A stretch of DNA of 6,985 bases from Planctomycetota bacterium (lineage in GTDB: Bacteria > Planctomycetota > UBA1135 > GCA-002686595): assembly GCA_011524785.1 (NCBI GenBank), contig WTJQ01000167.1, forward strand, positions 1 to 6,985. Direction: 5' to 3'. The notes beneath the pieces were generated by a model that did no database searches, had not been told where the DNA came from, and saw nothing but the letters and a program-made list of their open reading frames with translations. Shown piece by piece: positions 1 through 5,208 of the stretch. The translations under genes were made by a program, and so were the position numbers. The stretch's first letter is position 1; each line of letters opens with the position of its first letter.

Positions 1-86
1 ACCCAGCAGCTGCCCTGCTGCAACCCCACGGCGACCCCGCGGCCGGACCGTCGCAGGCCCAGAGGGGGCCCGGTCGCCACCGGCGC

Positions 87-92
87 TACACT
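87..92 (+). promoter_or_regulatory. Candidate -10 box for a leaderless microcompartment mRNA
   Basis: TACACT (TANNNT form) ends six bases before the ATG at 99, which would place the transcription start at or next to the A of the start codon. There is no purine-rich Shine-Dalgarno before this ATG, unlike the next three genes, which fits a leaderless transcript. No convincing -35 hexamer is visible. A short dyad CCGGT-CGCC-ACCGG at 70-83 sits just upstream and could be an operator, but five base pairs is weak evidence in DNA this GC-rich. The rest of 1-86 shows no gene. Confidence 0.4.
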
Positions 93-98
93 GCGGCC

Positions 99-395
99 AT
101 GCAGATCGCTCGGATCGTCGGCAGCGTCGTCTCGACCCAGAAGGACGAGGGGCTCCTCGACCGCAAGCTGCTGGTGTGCCAGGTGCACGACCATCAAGGC
201 GCCCCGAAGGACCAGTACGTGGTCGCCGTCGACGCCGTCGGGGCCGGGGTCGGCGACCTCGTCCTGACCGCCGCCGGCTCGAGCGCGCGCCAGACCGTGA
301 TCACCAAGGACAAGCCCTGCGACGCGGTGGTCATGGCGATCATCGACTCCTGGGACGTGGACGGGTCCAACGTCTACGAGAAGTGGAGCGAGTGA
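99..395 (+). CDS. Bacterial microcompartment shell vertex protein, EutN/CcmL family (BMC-P), copy 1
   Basis: This 98-residue protein is a pentamer-forming shell protein that caps the vertices of a polyhedral microcompartment. It is the most canonical of the three copies. The N-terminus reads as the family's first strand and loop (residues 1-25, with VVSTQKDEGL then KLLV). The conserved GAGVGD is at 48-53, GSSAR at 60-64 and the closing strand VMAIID at 78-83, followed by a short acidic tail. The length is normal for the family (about 85-100). The ATG at 99 is chosen because the family motif starts within a few residues of it and a TANNNT box lies six bases upstream. It is the first gene of a four-gene operon. 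The family call is firm; the cargo pathway is inferred from the aldolase downstream. Confidence 0.93.
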   Translation: MQIARIVGSVVSTQKDEGLLDRKLLVCQVHDHQGAPKDQYVVAVDAVGAGVGDLVLTAAGSSARQTVITKDKPCDAVVMAIIDSWDVDGSNVYEKWSE

Positions 396-399
396 GTCC

Positions 400-699
400 A
401 TGTACCTGGGACGCGTGACCGGCCGGCTGGTGGCCACCCAGCGCTACGAGGGCCTCGAGGGAGTGCCGCTCCAGCTCGTGCAGCCGCTCGACGAGGGCGG
501 CGCGCCGATGGGCGACCCGCTCGTGGCCTGCTCGGCCATCTCCAGCGGCCCCGGGGACCTCGTGCACTTCATCGACGGCCGCGAGGCTGCCCTGGCCCTG
601 CCGGACGAGACCTTCGTCCCGGTGGACGCCACCATCATGGGCTTCGTCGACCAGGCAGTCACCGAGAGCGGCACCGTCCGGCAGGAGGCCGACGCGTGA
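400..699 (+). CDS. Bacterial microcompartment shell vertex protein, EutN/CcmL family (BMC-P), divergent copy 2
   Basis: This 99-residue paralogue of the preceding gene starts four bases after its stop. A GGAG at 385-388 serves as a rather distant ribosome site. The fold signature is retained: MYLGRVTGRLVATQ at the start, a PGDLV turn at 51-55 and the closing strand DATIMGFVD at 76-84. The two most conserved loops have changed. The canonical GAG is SSG (48-50), and the GSSAR segment is DGREAA (59-64), adding charge where most members are small and polar. Microcompartments of the Planctomycetota/Verrucomicrobiota type are known to carry three different BMC-P genes, so this is probably a specialised vertex protein rather than a decayed copy. 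The reading frame is intact, and the stop overlaps the next start. Confidence 0.88.
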   Translation: MYLGRVTGRLVATQRYEGLEGVPLQLVQPLDEGGAPMGDPLVACSAISSGPGDLVHFIDGREAALALPDETFVPVDATIMGFVDQAVTESGTVRQEADA

Positions 700-1001
700 T
701 CCTGGCCCAGGTGGTCGGCACGGTCGTCTCGACCGTCGCGATCGAGGTGCTCGCGGGACGGACGCTGCTCATGGTGCGCCCGGTCACCCCCACGGGCGAG
801 CCCACGGGCAAGGCGCGGATCGCCATCGACCGCATGGGCGCGGGCGTGGGCGACCGGGTCCTGATCATCGACGAGGGGAACTCGGGCCGTCAGATCACCG
901 GCGTCGCCGACGCCCCCATCAAGACCCTCGTGGTCGGGTTCGTCGACTCGGTCGAGCTCGAGGGGACCGTCGTCTTCGACCACCGCCAGCTGGAGGCCTG
1001 A
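696..1001 (+). CDS. Bacterial microcompartment shell vertex protein, EutN/CcmL family (BMC-P), copy 3
   Basis: This is a 101-residue pentamer-type shell protein. It begins with GTG at 696, which overlaps the TGA of the previous gene (GTGA, 696-699), an arrangement typical of translational coupling. AGGAGG at 683-688, seven bases upstream, is a strong ribosome binding site and fixes the start. Family features are MILAQVVGTVVST at the N-terminus, GAGVGD at 48-53 and the closing strand VVGFVD at 79-84. The GSSAR loop is replaced by EGNSGR (60-65). The C-terminal tail (85-101) is somewhat longer and ends in HRQLEA. The three pentamer genes differ enough to be distinct subunits, not recent duplicates. 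The end of this gene contains the ribosome site for the aldolase. Confidence 0.9.
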   Translation: MILAQVVGTVVSTVAIEVLAGRTLLMVRPVTPTGEPTGKARIAIDRMGAGVGDRVLIIDEGNSGRQITGVADAPIKTLVVGFVDSVELEGTVVFDHRQLEA

Positions 1002-1003
1002 CC

Positions 1004-1711
1004 ATGGACCCCCACGTGAACCCGGCCTGGAACGACGAGGAGTCGCGCCTGCGCAGCGCCATCTGCAACATCGGCAAGCTCTGCTACGACCGCGGGACGA
1101 TCGTGGCCGCGGACGGCAACATCTCGGCCCGCATGGCGGACGGGACCATCCTGGTCACGCCCACCGGCGCGATGAAGGGCTTCCTCGGCCCCCACCAGAT
1201 CGCGCGCGTGGACATGAGCGGCAAGCCCGTCGACGACGGCCCCCGCCCCTCGAGCGAGATCGGGATCCACATCGTCTCGTACCAGGAGCGCCCGGACGTG
1301 CGCGCCATCGTGCACGCCCACCCGCCCCACGCGGTCGCGCTGACCGTCGCGGACGTGGACCTGCAGCTGCCCGTGATCCCCGAGATCATCGTCACCATCG
1401 GCGGGATCCCCACGGCTCCCTTCGGCACGCCGGGGACCCCCGAGCTCCCGGAGACGATCCGCGAGATCGTGCGCTGCTCGGACACCGTGGTCATGAAGAA
1501 CCACGGCTCGGTGACGCTCGGCACCAACCTGATGGACGCCTACAAGAAGCTCGACATGCTCGAGCACACGGCGAAGATCCTGTGGCTCGCCCACACCGTG
1601 AAGGGCGGCCTCGACCCGCTCCCCGAGGAGGCGGTGGCCAAGCTCCTCGCGACGCGCGCCCAGCTCGGGATCACCACGCGCAACACGCTCGAGAACAAGT
1701 GCGGGACCTGA
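1004..1711 (+). CDS. Class II aldolase/adducin family protein, FucA-like, microcompartment-associated
   Basis: This 235-residue zinc-dependent aldolase fold protein probably cleaves L-fuculose 1-phosphate or L-rhamnulose 1-phosphate to dihydroxyacetone phosphate and lactaldehyde inside the compartment. By comparison with E. coli FucA, the zinc ligands are H104 and H106 (HAH) and H167 (KNHG), and the catalytic glutamate is E85 (PSSE). Phosphate-site elements are GNIS (38-41), TPTG (52-55) and SS (83-84). The ATG at 1004 lies two bases after the upstream stop, with GGAGG at 992-996. The FucA active-site tyrosine 113 appears to be V130 here, and the last 30 residues contain no tyrosine, so the proton-donor arrangement may differ. 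An amphipathic helix around 206-220 with a loose tail could target it to the shell. An epimerase of the AraD type is less likely because the HAHPPHA motif is aldolase-like. Confidence 0.87.
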   Translation: MDPHVNPAWNDEESRLRSAICNIGKLCYDRGTIVAADGNISARMADGTILVTPTGAMKGFLGPHQIARVDMSGKPVDDGPRPSSEIGIHIVSYQERPDVRAIVHAHPPHAVALTVADVDLQLPVIPEIIVTIGGIPTAPFGTPGTPELPETIREIVRCSDTVVMKNHGSVTLGTNLMDAYKKLDMLEHTAKILWLAHTVKGGLDPLPEEAVAKLLATRAQLGITTRNTLENKCGT

Positions 1712-1752
1712 GCGCCGTGCGCGCTCGCGGCTCCAGGAGCGGGCCCCCGACG

Positions 1753-1767
1753 TGAGGCTGCGCCTCA
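1753..1767. terminator. Small hairpin between convergent genes, possible weak terminator
   Basis: TGAGGC-TGC-GCCTCA is a 6-bp perfect stem with a 3-base loop in the 53-bp gap between the convergent aldolase and universal stress genes. Its right arm includes the stop codon of the minus-strand gene. There is no U-tract on either side, so an intrinsic terminator role is only suggested by position. Confidence 0.3.
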
Positions 1768-2664
1768 GTCGGCCGGGACCGGGCTCACGAAGTCGTCCGG
1801 CTTGAGCACGAGCATCGAGCAGTCCAGGCGCGCGACGAGGCGCTCGGCGGTCTCTCCCACCAGCACCCCGGCGCGGCCGCCGCGCGAGAGGCTGCCCATC
1901 ACGAGCAGGTCCGGCACGAGGTGCTCCACGGCCTCGCGGATCGCGCTCGCCGGCGTCTTCCGCGAGAGGTGCAGGGTCGGCTCCTCGGGGAGCTCGAGTC
2001 CCTCGCAGCGCTCGAGCACGGCGGCCCTCACGTCGGCGCGCAGCCCCTCCAGCGTCGTCCCCCACTCGGCGGGATCGAGGTCCTTCGCGAGCTGCCGCTG
2101 CTCGGGGTCGAGGCGCCAGGCGTGCACGACGTGCAGGGCCGCCGAGCGCCAGCGGGCCACGCTGGCCGCCCAGCCGAGCGCGCGGTCCCCGACCGGCGTG
2201 AGGTCCGTGGCCGCGAGGACGAGCTTGTGGTCGAGGTCGTGCCCGGGGCGCACGGCCCAGACCGGCGCGGGGCACTTGCGCACGAGCTTGGTCGCGACCG
2301 AGCCCAGCCGGCGCTCGGTCGGCCCCTGGAGCGCGTCGCGCTTACCGACCACCACGAGCCCCGACTCCCCGCGGGCCGCGGCCTGCAGCAGGGCGAGCCA
2401 CGCCCGCCGGTCGGTGACCTCGAGCCGCGCGGTGCGGCCGGCGCCGATCGCCTCGGTGACCAGGGCGTCGAGGGCCGCGCGCCCCGCCTCCCCGAGCGGG
2501 ACGACCTCGCCCTCGTGCCAGGTCGAGTGCAGCAGGGTCAGCCGCGCCCCGGTCTGCTCCGCGAGCGCCAGCGCCTGACGGAACGCCGTGCGGGAGCCCT
2601 CGCTCACCTCCTGGGTGCGCGGCAGCAGCTCGATGCCGACGTGGATCTCCGGGATGCTCTGCAT
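1765..2664 (-). CDS. Universal stress protein, tandem UspA domains (UspE-like)
   Basis: This 299-residue cytoplasmic protein has two Usp domains. Domain 1 (about 5-140) closes with LVVVGKRD, then GSVATKLVRKCPAPVWAV (121-138). Domain 2 (about 146-290) opens with KLVLAATDLTPVGDRAL and closes with LLVMGSLSRGG...GETAERLVARLDCSMLVL (253-287). The double-domain layout resembles UspE, which has a general stress and survival role. The ATP-loop pattern G-2x-G-9x-G-S/T is degenerate in both halves; in domain 2 the second glycine is S260 and the final serine is E271, so classical ATP binding is doubtful. The ATG at 2664 is preferred to the in-frame GTG at 2685 because a TAGGCT promoter box lies between them and the domain starts right after 2664. 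It follows pgi on the same strand, 49 bases downstream. Confidence 0.86.
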   Translation of the reverse strand: MQSIPEIHVGIELLPRTQEVSEGSRTAFRQALALAEQTGARLTLLHSTWHEGEVVPLGEAGRAALDALVTEAIGAGRTARLEVTDRRAWLALLQAAARGESGLVVVGKRDALQGPTERRLGSVATKLVRKCPAPVWAVRPGHDLDHKLVLAATDLTPVGDRALGWAASVARWRSAALHVVHAWRLDPEQRQLAKDLDPAEWGTTLEGLRADVRAAVLERCEGLELPEEPTLHLSRKTPASAIREAVEHLVPDLLVMGSLSRGGRAGVLVGETAERLVARLDCSMLVLKPDDFVSPVPAD

Positions 2665-2675
2665 GGGGCGCGAGG

Positions 2676-2681
2676 AGCCTA
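2676..2681 (-). promoter_or_regulatory. Candidate -10 box (TAGGCT) for the universal stress gene
   Basis: On the minus strand TAGGCT ends 11 bases before the ATG at 2664, giving a leader of only about five bases. The same hexamer, in the correct orientation, precedes the metallopeptidase and MerR genes in this window and occurs nowhere else in it. No good -35 hexamer is visible. It implies the stress gene can be transcribed independently of pgi. Confidence 0.4.
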
Positions 2682-2713
2682 GCACCTCTGCGCGGGACCC
2701 TGCCCGCCCGCGG

Positions 2714-4111
2714 TCACCCGCAGACCCTGGGAGTCACCTGGGAGCGCGCGGCCTCGATCTCGGCCCGGCGCTCGGCGTAGCCCTCGCGCCCCATGAGGGC
2801 GTAGGCCGCGACCTTGCCGGCCTCGACGCCGGGCTGGTCGAAGGCGTCGATGCCGTAGTGCTCCCCCATCACCGCGACGGCGAGCTCCATCAGGTAGAGG
2901 TACTGGCCGAGGGTGTGCTCGGTGACCCGCGGGAACGAGAGCGTCAGGTTCGGACGCCCGGCCTCGGTCAGGGCGATGCGGGTCCCCTCACGCTCGGCGT
3001 GGAACAGCTCCCCCATGCCCCGTCCGCCCAGGTACGCCAGCGCGTCCCGGTCGGCGAAGTCGGCGGGGATCGGGACCTGGTGGTCCGGCTGGTCGATCGC
3101 GAGGAGGGTGAACCACTTGTCGTGGGGTCCCTCGACGTAGAGCTGGACCTGGCTGTGCTGGTCCGTGACCCCCACGGCGCGAACGGGGGTCGGTCCCGTG
3201 AAGACCTCCTGCCCGTCACGACCGAGGCGCTTGCCGATGGACTCCGCCAGCAGCTGGGCGTACCAGTCGGCGAGGTGCCGCAGCCGGTGCCCGTAGGCGA
3301 AGGTCACGGCGATGGGCTTGCCCTTGTCGCGCTGCATCAGGCTCTGGGCCGCGGCGTAGAGCAGGGCCGGGTTCTCGAACAGGTCCTCGGTCCGGCAGCG
3401 CTCGTCCATGTGAGCCGCGCCCTTGAGGAGCCCCAGCGTGTCGATCCCGATCAGCGCGGAGGACAGGAGGCCCACGGGGGAGAGGACGCTGAAGCGTCCG
3501 CCGACCCCCTCCGGCACCTCGAAGGAGGCGTAGCCCGCCTCCTCCACGATCGGCCGCAGGACGCCGGTCCGCGCGTCGGTGGTCACGACCACGTGCTCCA
3601 CGTGGCCCTCCTCGCCCAGGCGCTCGATCAACGCGCGGCGGAAGACCAGGAACTGGGACATGGTCTCCGCGGTCGAGCCCGACTTGGAGATCACGTTGAA
3701 CAGGCAGGTGCTCGGATCCACGCGGTCGAGGAACTCGCCCACCAGGTCGGGGTCCACGTTGTCGAGCACGAAGAGGCGCGGCAGCCCCTCCCCCGGGAAC
3801 AGCTCGTGGAACGGGCTGTGCATCGCGGTGTGCAGGGCGCGGTTGCCGAGCGCCGAGCCGCCGATCCCCAGCACGACGATGTTCTCGAAGCGTCCGCGCT
3901 GGGCCTCGGCGTACTCCGCGATGCGAGCGTGCGTGTCGAGGTCGTGCGGGAGGACCTGGAAGCGGAGGTCCTTCTCGGCGCGCGCGCGGACGGCCCGCAG
4001 GGCCGCGGCCGAGGGCTCCCGCAGGGCCTCCAGCTCCGCCTCGGTGATGCCATGGTCGGGTCCCACCGCATCCGCGGTGAGGTTGGTCCAGTCGAGCTTG
4101 AGGCGATCCAT
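2714..4111 (-). CDS. pgi: Glucose-6-phosphate isomerase
   Basis: This 465-residue cytoplasmic enzyme interconverts glucose 6-phosphate and fructose 6-phosphate. It belongs to the short bacterial class (about 450 residues, against about 550 in E. coli). The sugar-isomerase core contains GIGGSALG (82-89) and the phosphate-binding SKSGSTAET (142-150). PGI signature 1 lies around GGRFSVLSPVG (204-214) and signature 2 at YGIDAFDQPGVEAGK (419-433). Expected catalytic residues are R206, E290 in AESIGK, H319 in DQHSQ and K433. The ATG at 4111 is chosen over the in-frame ATG at 4132 because GGAGA at 4122-4118 sits six bases before it and the extra seven residues (ending in RRTP) would run into the promoter/hairpin region. 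It lies between the metallopeptidase and universal stress genes on the same strand. The N-terminal DRLKLDW matches the start of related enzymes. Confidence 0.95.
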   Translation of the reverse strand: MDRLKLDWTNLTADAVGPDHGITEAELEALREPSAAALRAVRARAEKDLRFQVLPHDLDTHARIAEYAEAQRGRFENIVVLGIGGSALGNRALHTAMHSPFHELFPGEGLPRLFVLDNVDPDLVGEFLDRVDPSTCLFNVISKSGSTAETMSQFLVFRRALIERLGEEGHVEHVVVTTDARTGVLRPIVEEAGYASFEVPEGVGGRFSVLSPVGLLSSALIGIDTLGLLKGAAHMDERCRTEDLFENPALLYAAAQSLMQRDKGKPIAVTFAYGHRLRHLADWYAQLLAESIGKRLGRDGQEVFTGPTPVRAVGVTDQHSQVQLYVEGPHDKWFTLLAIDQPDHQVPIPADFADRDALAYLGGRGMGELFHAEREGTRIALTEAGRPNLTLSFPRVTEHTLGQYLYLMELAVAVMGEHYGIDAFDQPGVEAGKVAAYALMGREGYAERRAEIEAARSQVTPRVCG

Positions 4112-4130
4112 GGGGGTTCTCCGGGGGGAC

Positions 4131-4136
4131 ATGCTA
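4131..4136 (-). promoter_or_regulatory. Candidate -10 box (TAGCAT) for pgi, abutting a hairpin
   Basis: On the minus strand TAGCAT (TANNNT) lies about 20 bases before the pgi ATG at 4111, with the ribosome site GGAGA (4122-4118) between them. Its first base is also the outermost base of the 17-bp inverted repeat at 4136-4171, so the -35 region would fall inside that repeat. No clear -35 hexamer is seen. Confidence 0.3.
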
Positions 4137-4171
4137 GGGCCCCGAGGTCGAAGGTTCGACCTCGGGGCCCT
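4136..4171. terminator. 17-bp perfect inverted repeat between metallopeptidase gene and pgi
   Basis: The left arm 4136-4152 (AGGGCCCCGAGGTCGAA) is exactly complementary to the right arm 4155-4171, separated by only two bases (GG). As RNA it would fold to a very stable stem, probably with a 4-6 base loop. It begins 28 bases after the stop of the minus-strand metallopeptidase gene, which is a terminator-like position. It lacks a U-tract on both strands. Its other edge touches the presumed pgi -10 box, so an operator or mRNA-processing role is also possible. Confidence 0.6.
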
Positions 4172-4199
4172 CGCGGTCCGGACGCTCGCCGCTGCGGCG

Positions 4200-4886
4200 T
4201 CAGTCGCGCGACCCGCCCGAGAGGAGCGAGACGTAGTAGAGCAGGGTCGCGATCGAGGCCAGGGCGCCGGCGACGTAGGTCATGGCCGCGGCCCGCAGGA
4301 CCTGCGCCACGCCGTCCGCCTCCTCCTGGCTGGCCACGATGCCCGACGAGGCGAGCACCGCCTTGGCGCGGTTCGAGGCGTCGAACTCCACCGGCAGGGT
4401 GACCAGCTGGAACACCACGGTGACGCCGAAGAGGATCACCCCGGCCCAGGCCAGGGGCGGCGTGTTCAGCAGCATCCCCGCGACGAACACCCAGATCCAC
4501 GCCTGGGAGCCCATGATCGTGAGGGGCACCATCTTCGAGCGGAAGCCGAGCCAGGCGTAGGCGCGTGCGTGCTGGATCGCGTGTCCGGCCTCGTGGGCGG
4601 CGACGGCGATGGAGGCCACCGAGCGCCCGTCGTAGACCTGGGGGCTGAGGCGCAGGGTGCGGGAGCTCGGATCGTAGTGGTCGCTGAGGAACCCGCCCAC
4701 GCGCTCGATGGTGACCTGCGCTCCGCCGGCGCGCGCCACCGCCATGGCCGCCTGGGCCCCGGTCATCCCGGAGCGGACGCCCACGCGCGCCCAGCGGTTG
4801 AAGGTGCTCTTCACCCGCATGCTCGCGAACATCGCGAGGAGCATGAACGGGCCAACGACGATGAAGTACATGGGGTCGAAGAACAT
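4200..4886 (-). CDS. Zinc metallopeptidase, YugP family (membrane-bound)
   Basis: This 228-residue protein of the YugP-type neutral zinc metallopeptidase family is probably an integral inner-membrane protease of unknown substrate. The N-terminal hydrophobic helix is at about 5-22, and a cytoplasm- or periplasm-facing catalytic segment contains HEAGH (98-102: H98, E99, H102). Two further hydrophobic segments are at about 119-141 and 146-165, followed by the family hallmark LPVEFDASNRA (164-174), where E167 is a likely third metal ligand. A last membrane helix is at about 198-221. The length is typical (about 225-235). The ATG at 4886 gives the expected short N-terminal lead into helix 1. No clear Shine-Dalgarno is visible, and a GCGGCG-CT-CGCCGC hairpin (4897-4910) lies just upstream. 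A TAGGCT box at 5007-5012 may drive it, implying a leader of about 110-120 bases. It is divergent from the MerR gene. Confidence 0.88.
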   Translation of the reverse strand: MFFDPMYFIVVGPFMLLAMFASMRVKSTFNRWARVGVRSGMTGAQAAMAVARAGGAQVTIERVGGFLSDHYDPSSRTLRLSPQVYDGRSVASIAVAAHEAGHAIQHARAYAWLGFRSKMVPLTIMGSQAWIWVFVAGMLLNTPPLAWAGVILFGVTVVFQLVTLPVEFDASNRAKAVLASSGIVASQEEADGVAQVLRAAAMTYVAGALASIATLLYYVSLLSGGSRD

Positions 4887-5006
4887 GGCTGTGCAGGCGG
4901 CGCTCGCCGCGGCGTCAAGGGGTCCTTGGGACGGGGAGGGAGCCGCTTCCAGGGCCGTCCCCGAACGGGGCTGCGACCGAGGGGCGCGGAGGCTCCTTCG
5001 CGGCAG

Positions 5007-5012
5007 AGCCTA
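5007..5012 (-). promoter_or_regulatory. Candidate -10 box (TAGGCT) for the metallopeptidase gene
   Basis: On the minus strand TAGGCT reads toward the metallopeptidase gene, about 120 bases before its ATG at 4886. Upstream, near 5030-5036, is only a weak -35-like GTGAAT. Support comes mainly from the same hexamer preceding two other genes in the window in the correct orientation. Confidence 0.3.
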
Positions 5013-5131
5013 GGGCATCCTGGGGGCTGGATTCACGGCGCCCCGCGCCCGGCAGCGCCCGGGGCCGCGATGCGGGGTGGGGAGCGCCCGAGCTCGTGGT
5101 GGAACCCGAGAGCAGCGCCGCCCGGCGCGGC

Positions 5132-5161
5132 TTGCCCCATCGACGCGGGCAGGAGTAGGCT
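5132..5161 (+). promoter_or_regulatory. Candidate merR-family promoter with dyad in the spacer
   Basis: TTGCCC (5132-5137) and TAGGCT (5156-5161) are separated by 18 bases and form the best -35/-10 pair in the window. An inverted repeat TGCCC-N9-GGGCA (5133-5137 and 5147-5151) overlaps the -35 and spacer. MerR-family proteins typically bind such dyads in stretched promoter spacers, often regulating themselves, so autoregulation is a reasonable inference. Transcription would start near 5168, giving a leader of about 40 bases to the TTG start at 5209. Confidence 0.45.
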
Positions 5162-5208
5162 GGTTCGTGAGGAGGGCTTCGCACGCAGCGCGCCCCCCGG
5201 AGGGACCC

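Larger units (their letters stand above)
4887..5208. other. Divergent intergenic region between metallopeptidase and MerR genes
   Basis: These 322 bases separate two divergently transcribed genes. No convincing coding sequence is present: open frames through it are low-complexity Arg/Ala/Gly/Pro translations of GC-rich DNA. It carries one TAGGCT box for each direction (minus 5007-5012, plus 5156-5161) and a small CCCCG-AA-CGGGG dyad at 4959-4970. The stretch 5013-5130 shows nothing recognisable. Confidence 0.6.

Noticed and set aside
4..20. CAGCAG-CTGCC-CTGCTG hairpin at the left edge as a terminator of an upstream gene
   Set aside because: It is a 6-bp stem with no U-tract, and the upstream gene is not visible. 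It is too weak to call.
1730..1740. GCTCC-A-GGAGC inverted repeat after the aldolase
   Set aside because: A one-base loop cannot form a hairpin of this type, and the match is only five bases.
890..2275. 461-codon open frame on the - strand across the aldolase and part of the stress gene
   Set aside because: It overlaps well-supported genes, including the stress gene in another frame of the same strand, and has no recognisable domain.
2665..2685. GTG at 2685 as the stress-protein start
   Set aside because: The extra seven codons contain the TAGGCT promoter box, so they would not be fully transcribed from it, and the Usp domain begins after 2664.
2691..2712. CGCGGG / CCCGCG inverted repeat in the pgi-stress gene gap as a pgi terminator
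   Set aside because: It has a short stem, a 10-base loop and no U-tract; such matches are common in GC-rich spacers.
4112..4132. ATG at 4132 as the pgi start
   Set aside because: It has no ribosome site, overlaps the presumed -10 box, and adds residues not typical of the family. The ATG at 4111 has GGAGA six bases upstream.
2588..4402. 604-codon open frame on the + strand opposite pgi
   Set aside because: It is antisense to an unmistakable glucose-6-phosphate isomerase. Its translation is low-complexity, rich in Gly, Arg, Asp, Val and His, with no domain, as expected from the lack of stops in GC-rich DNA.
5077..5208. Upstream ATG (5077) or GTG (5167) starts for the MerR gene
   Set aside because: Residues before KIG would be an Arg/Ala-rich extension not seen in the family. 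The 5077 start lies upstream of the promoter box at 5156-5161, while TTG 5209 has a good ribosome site. GTG 5167 remains a minor alternative.
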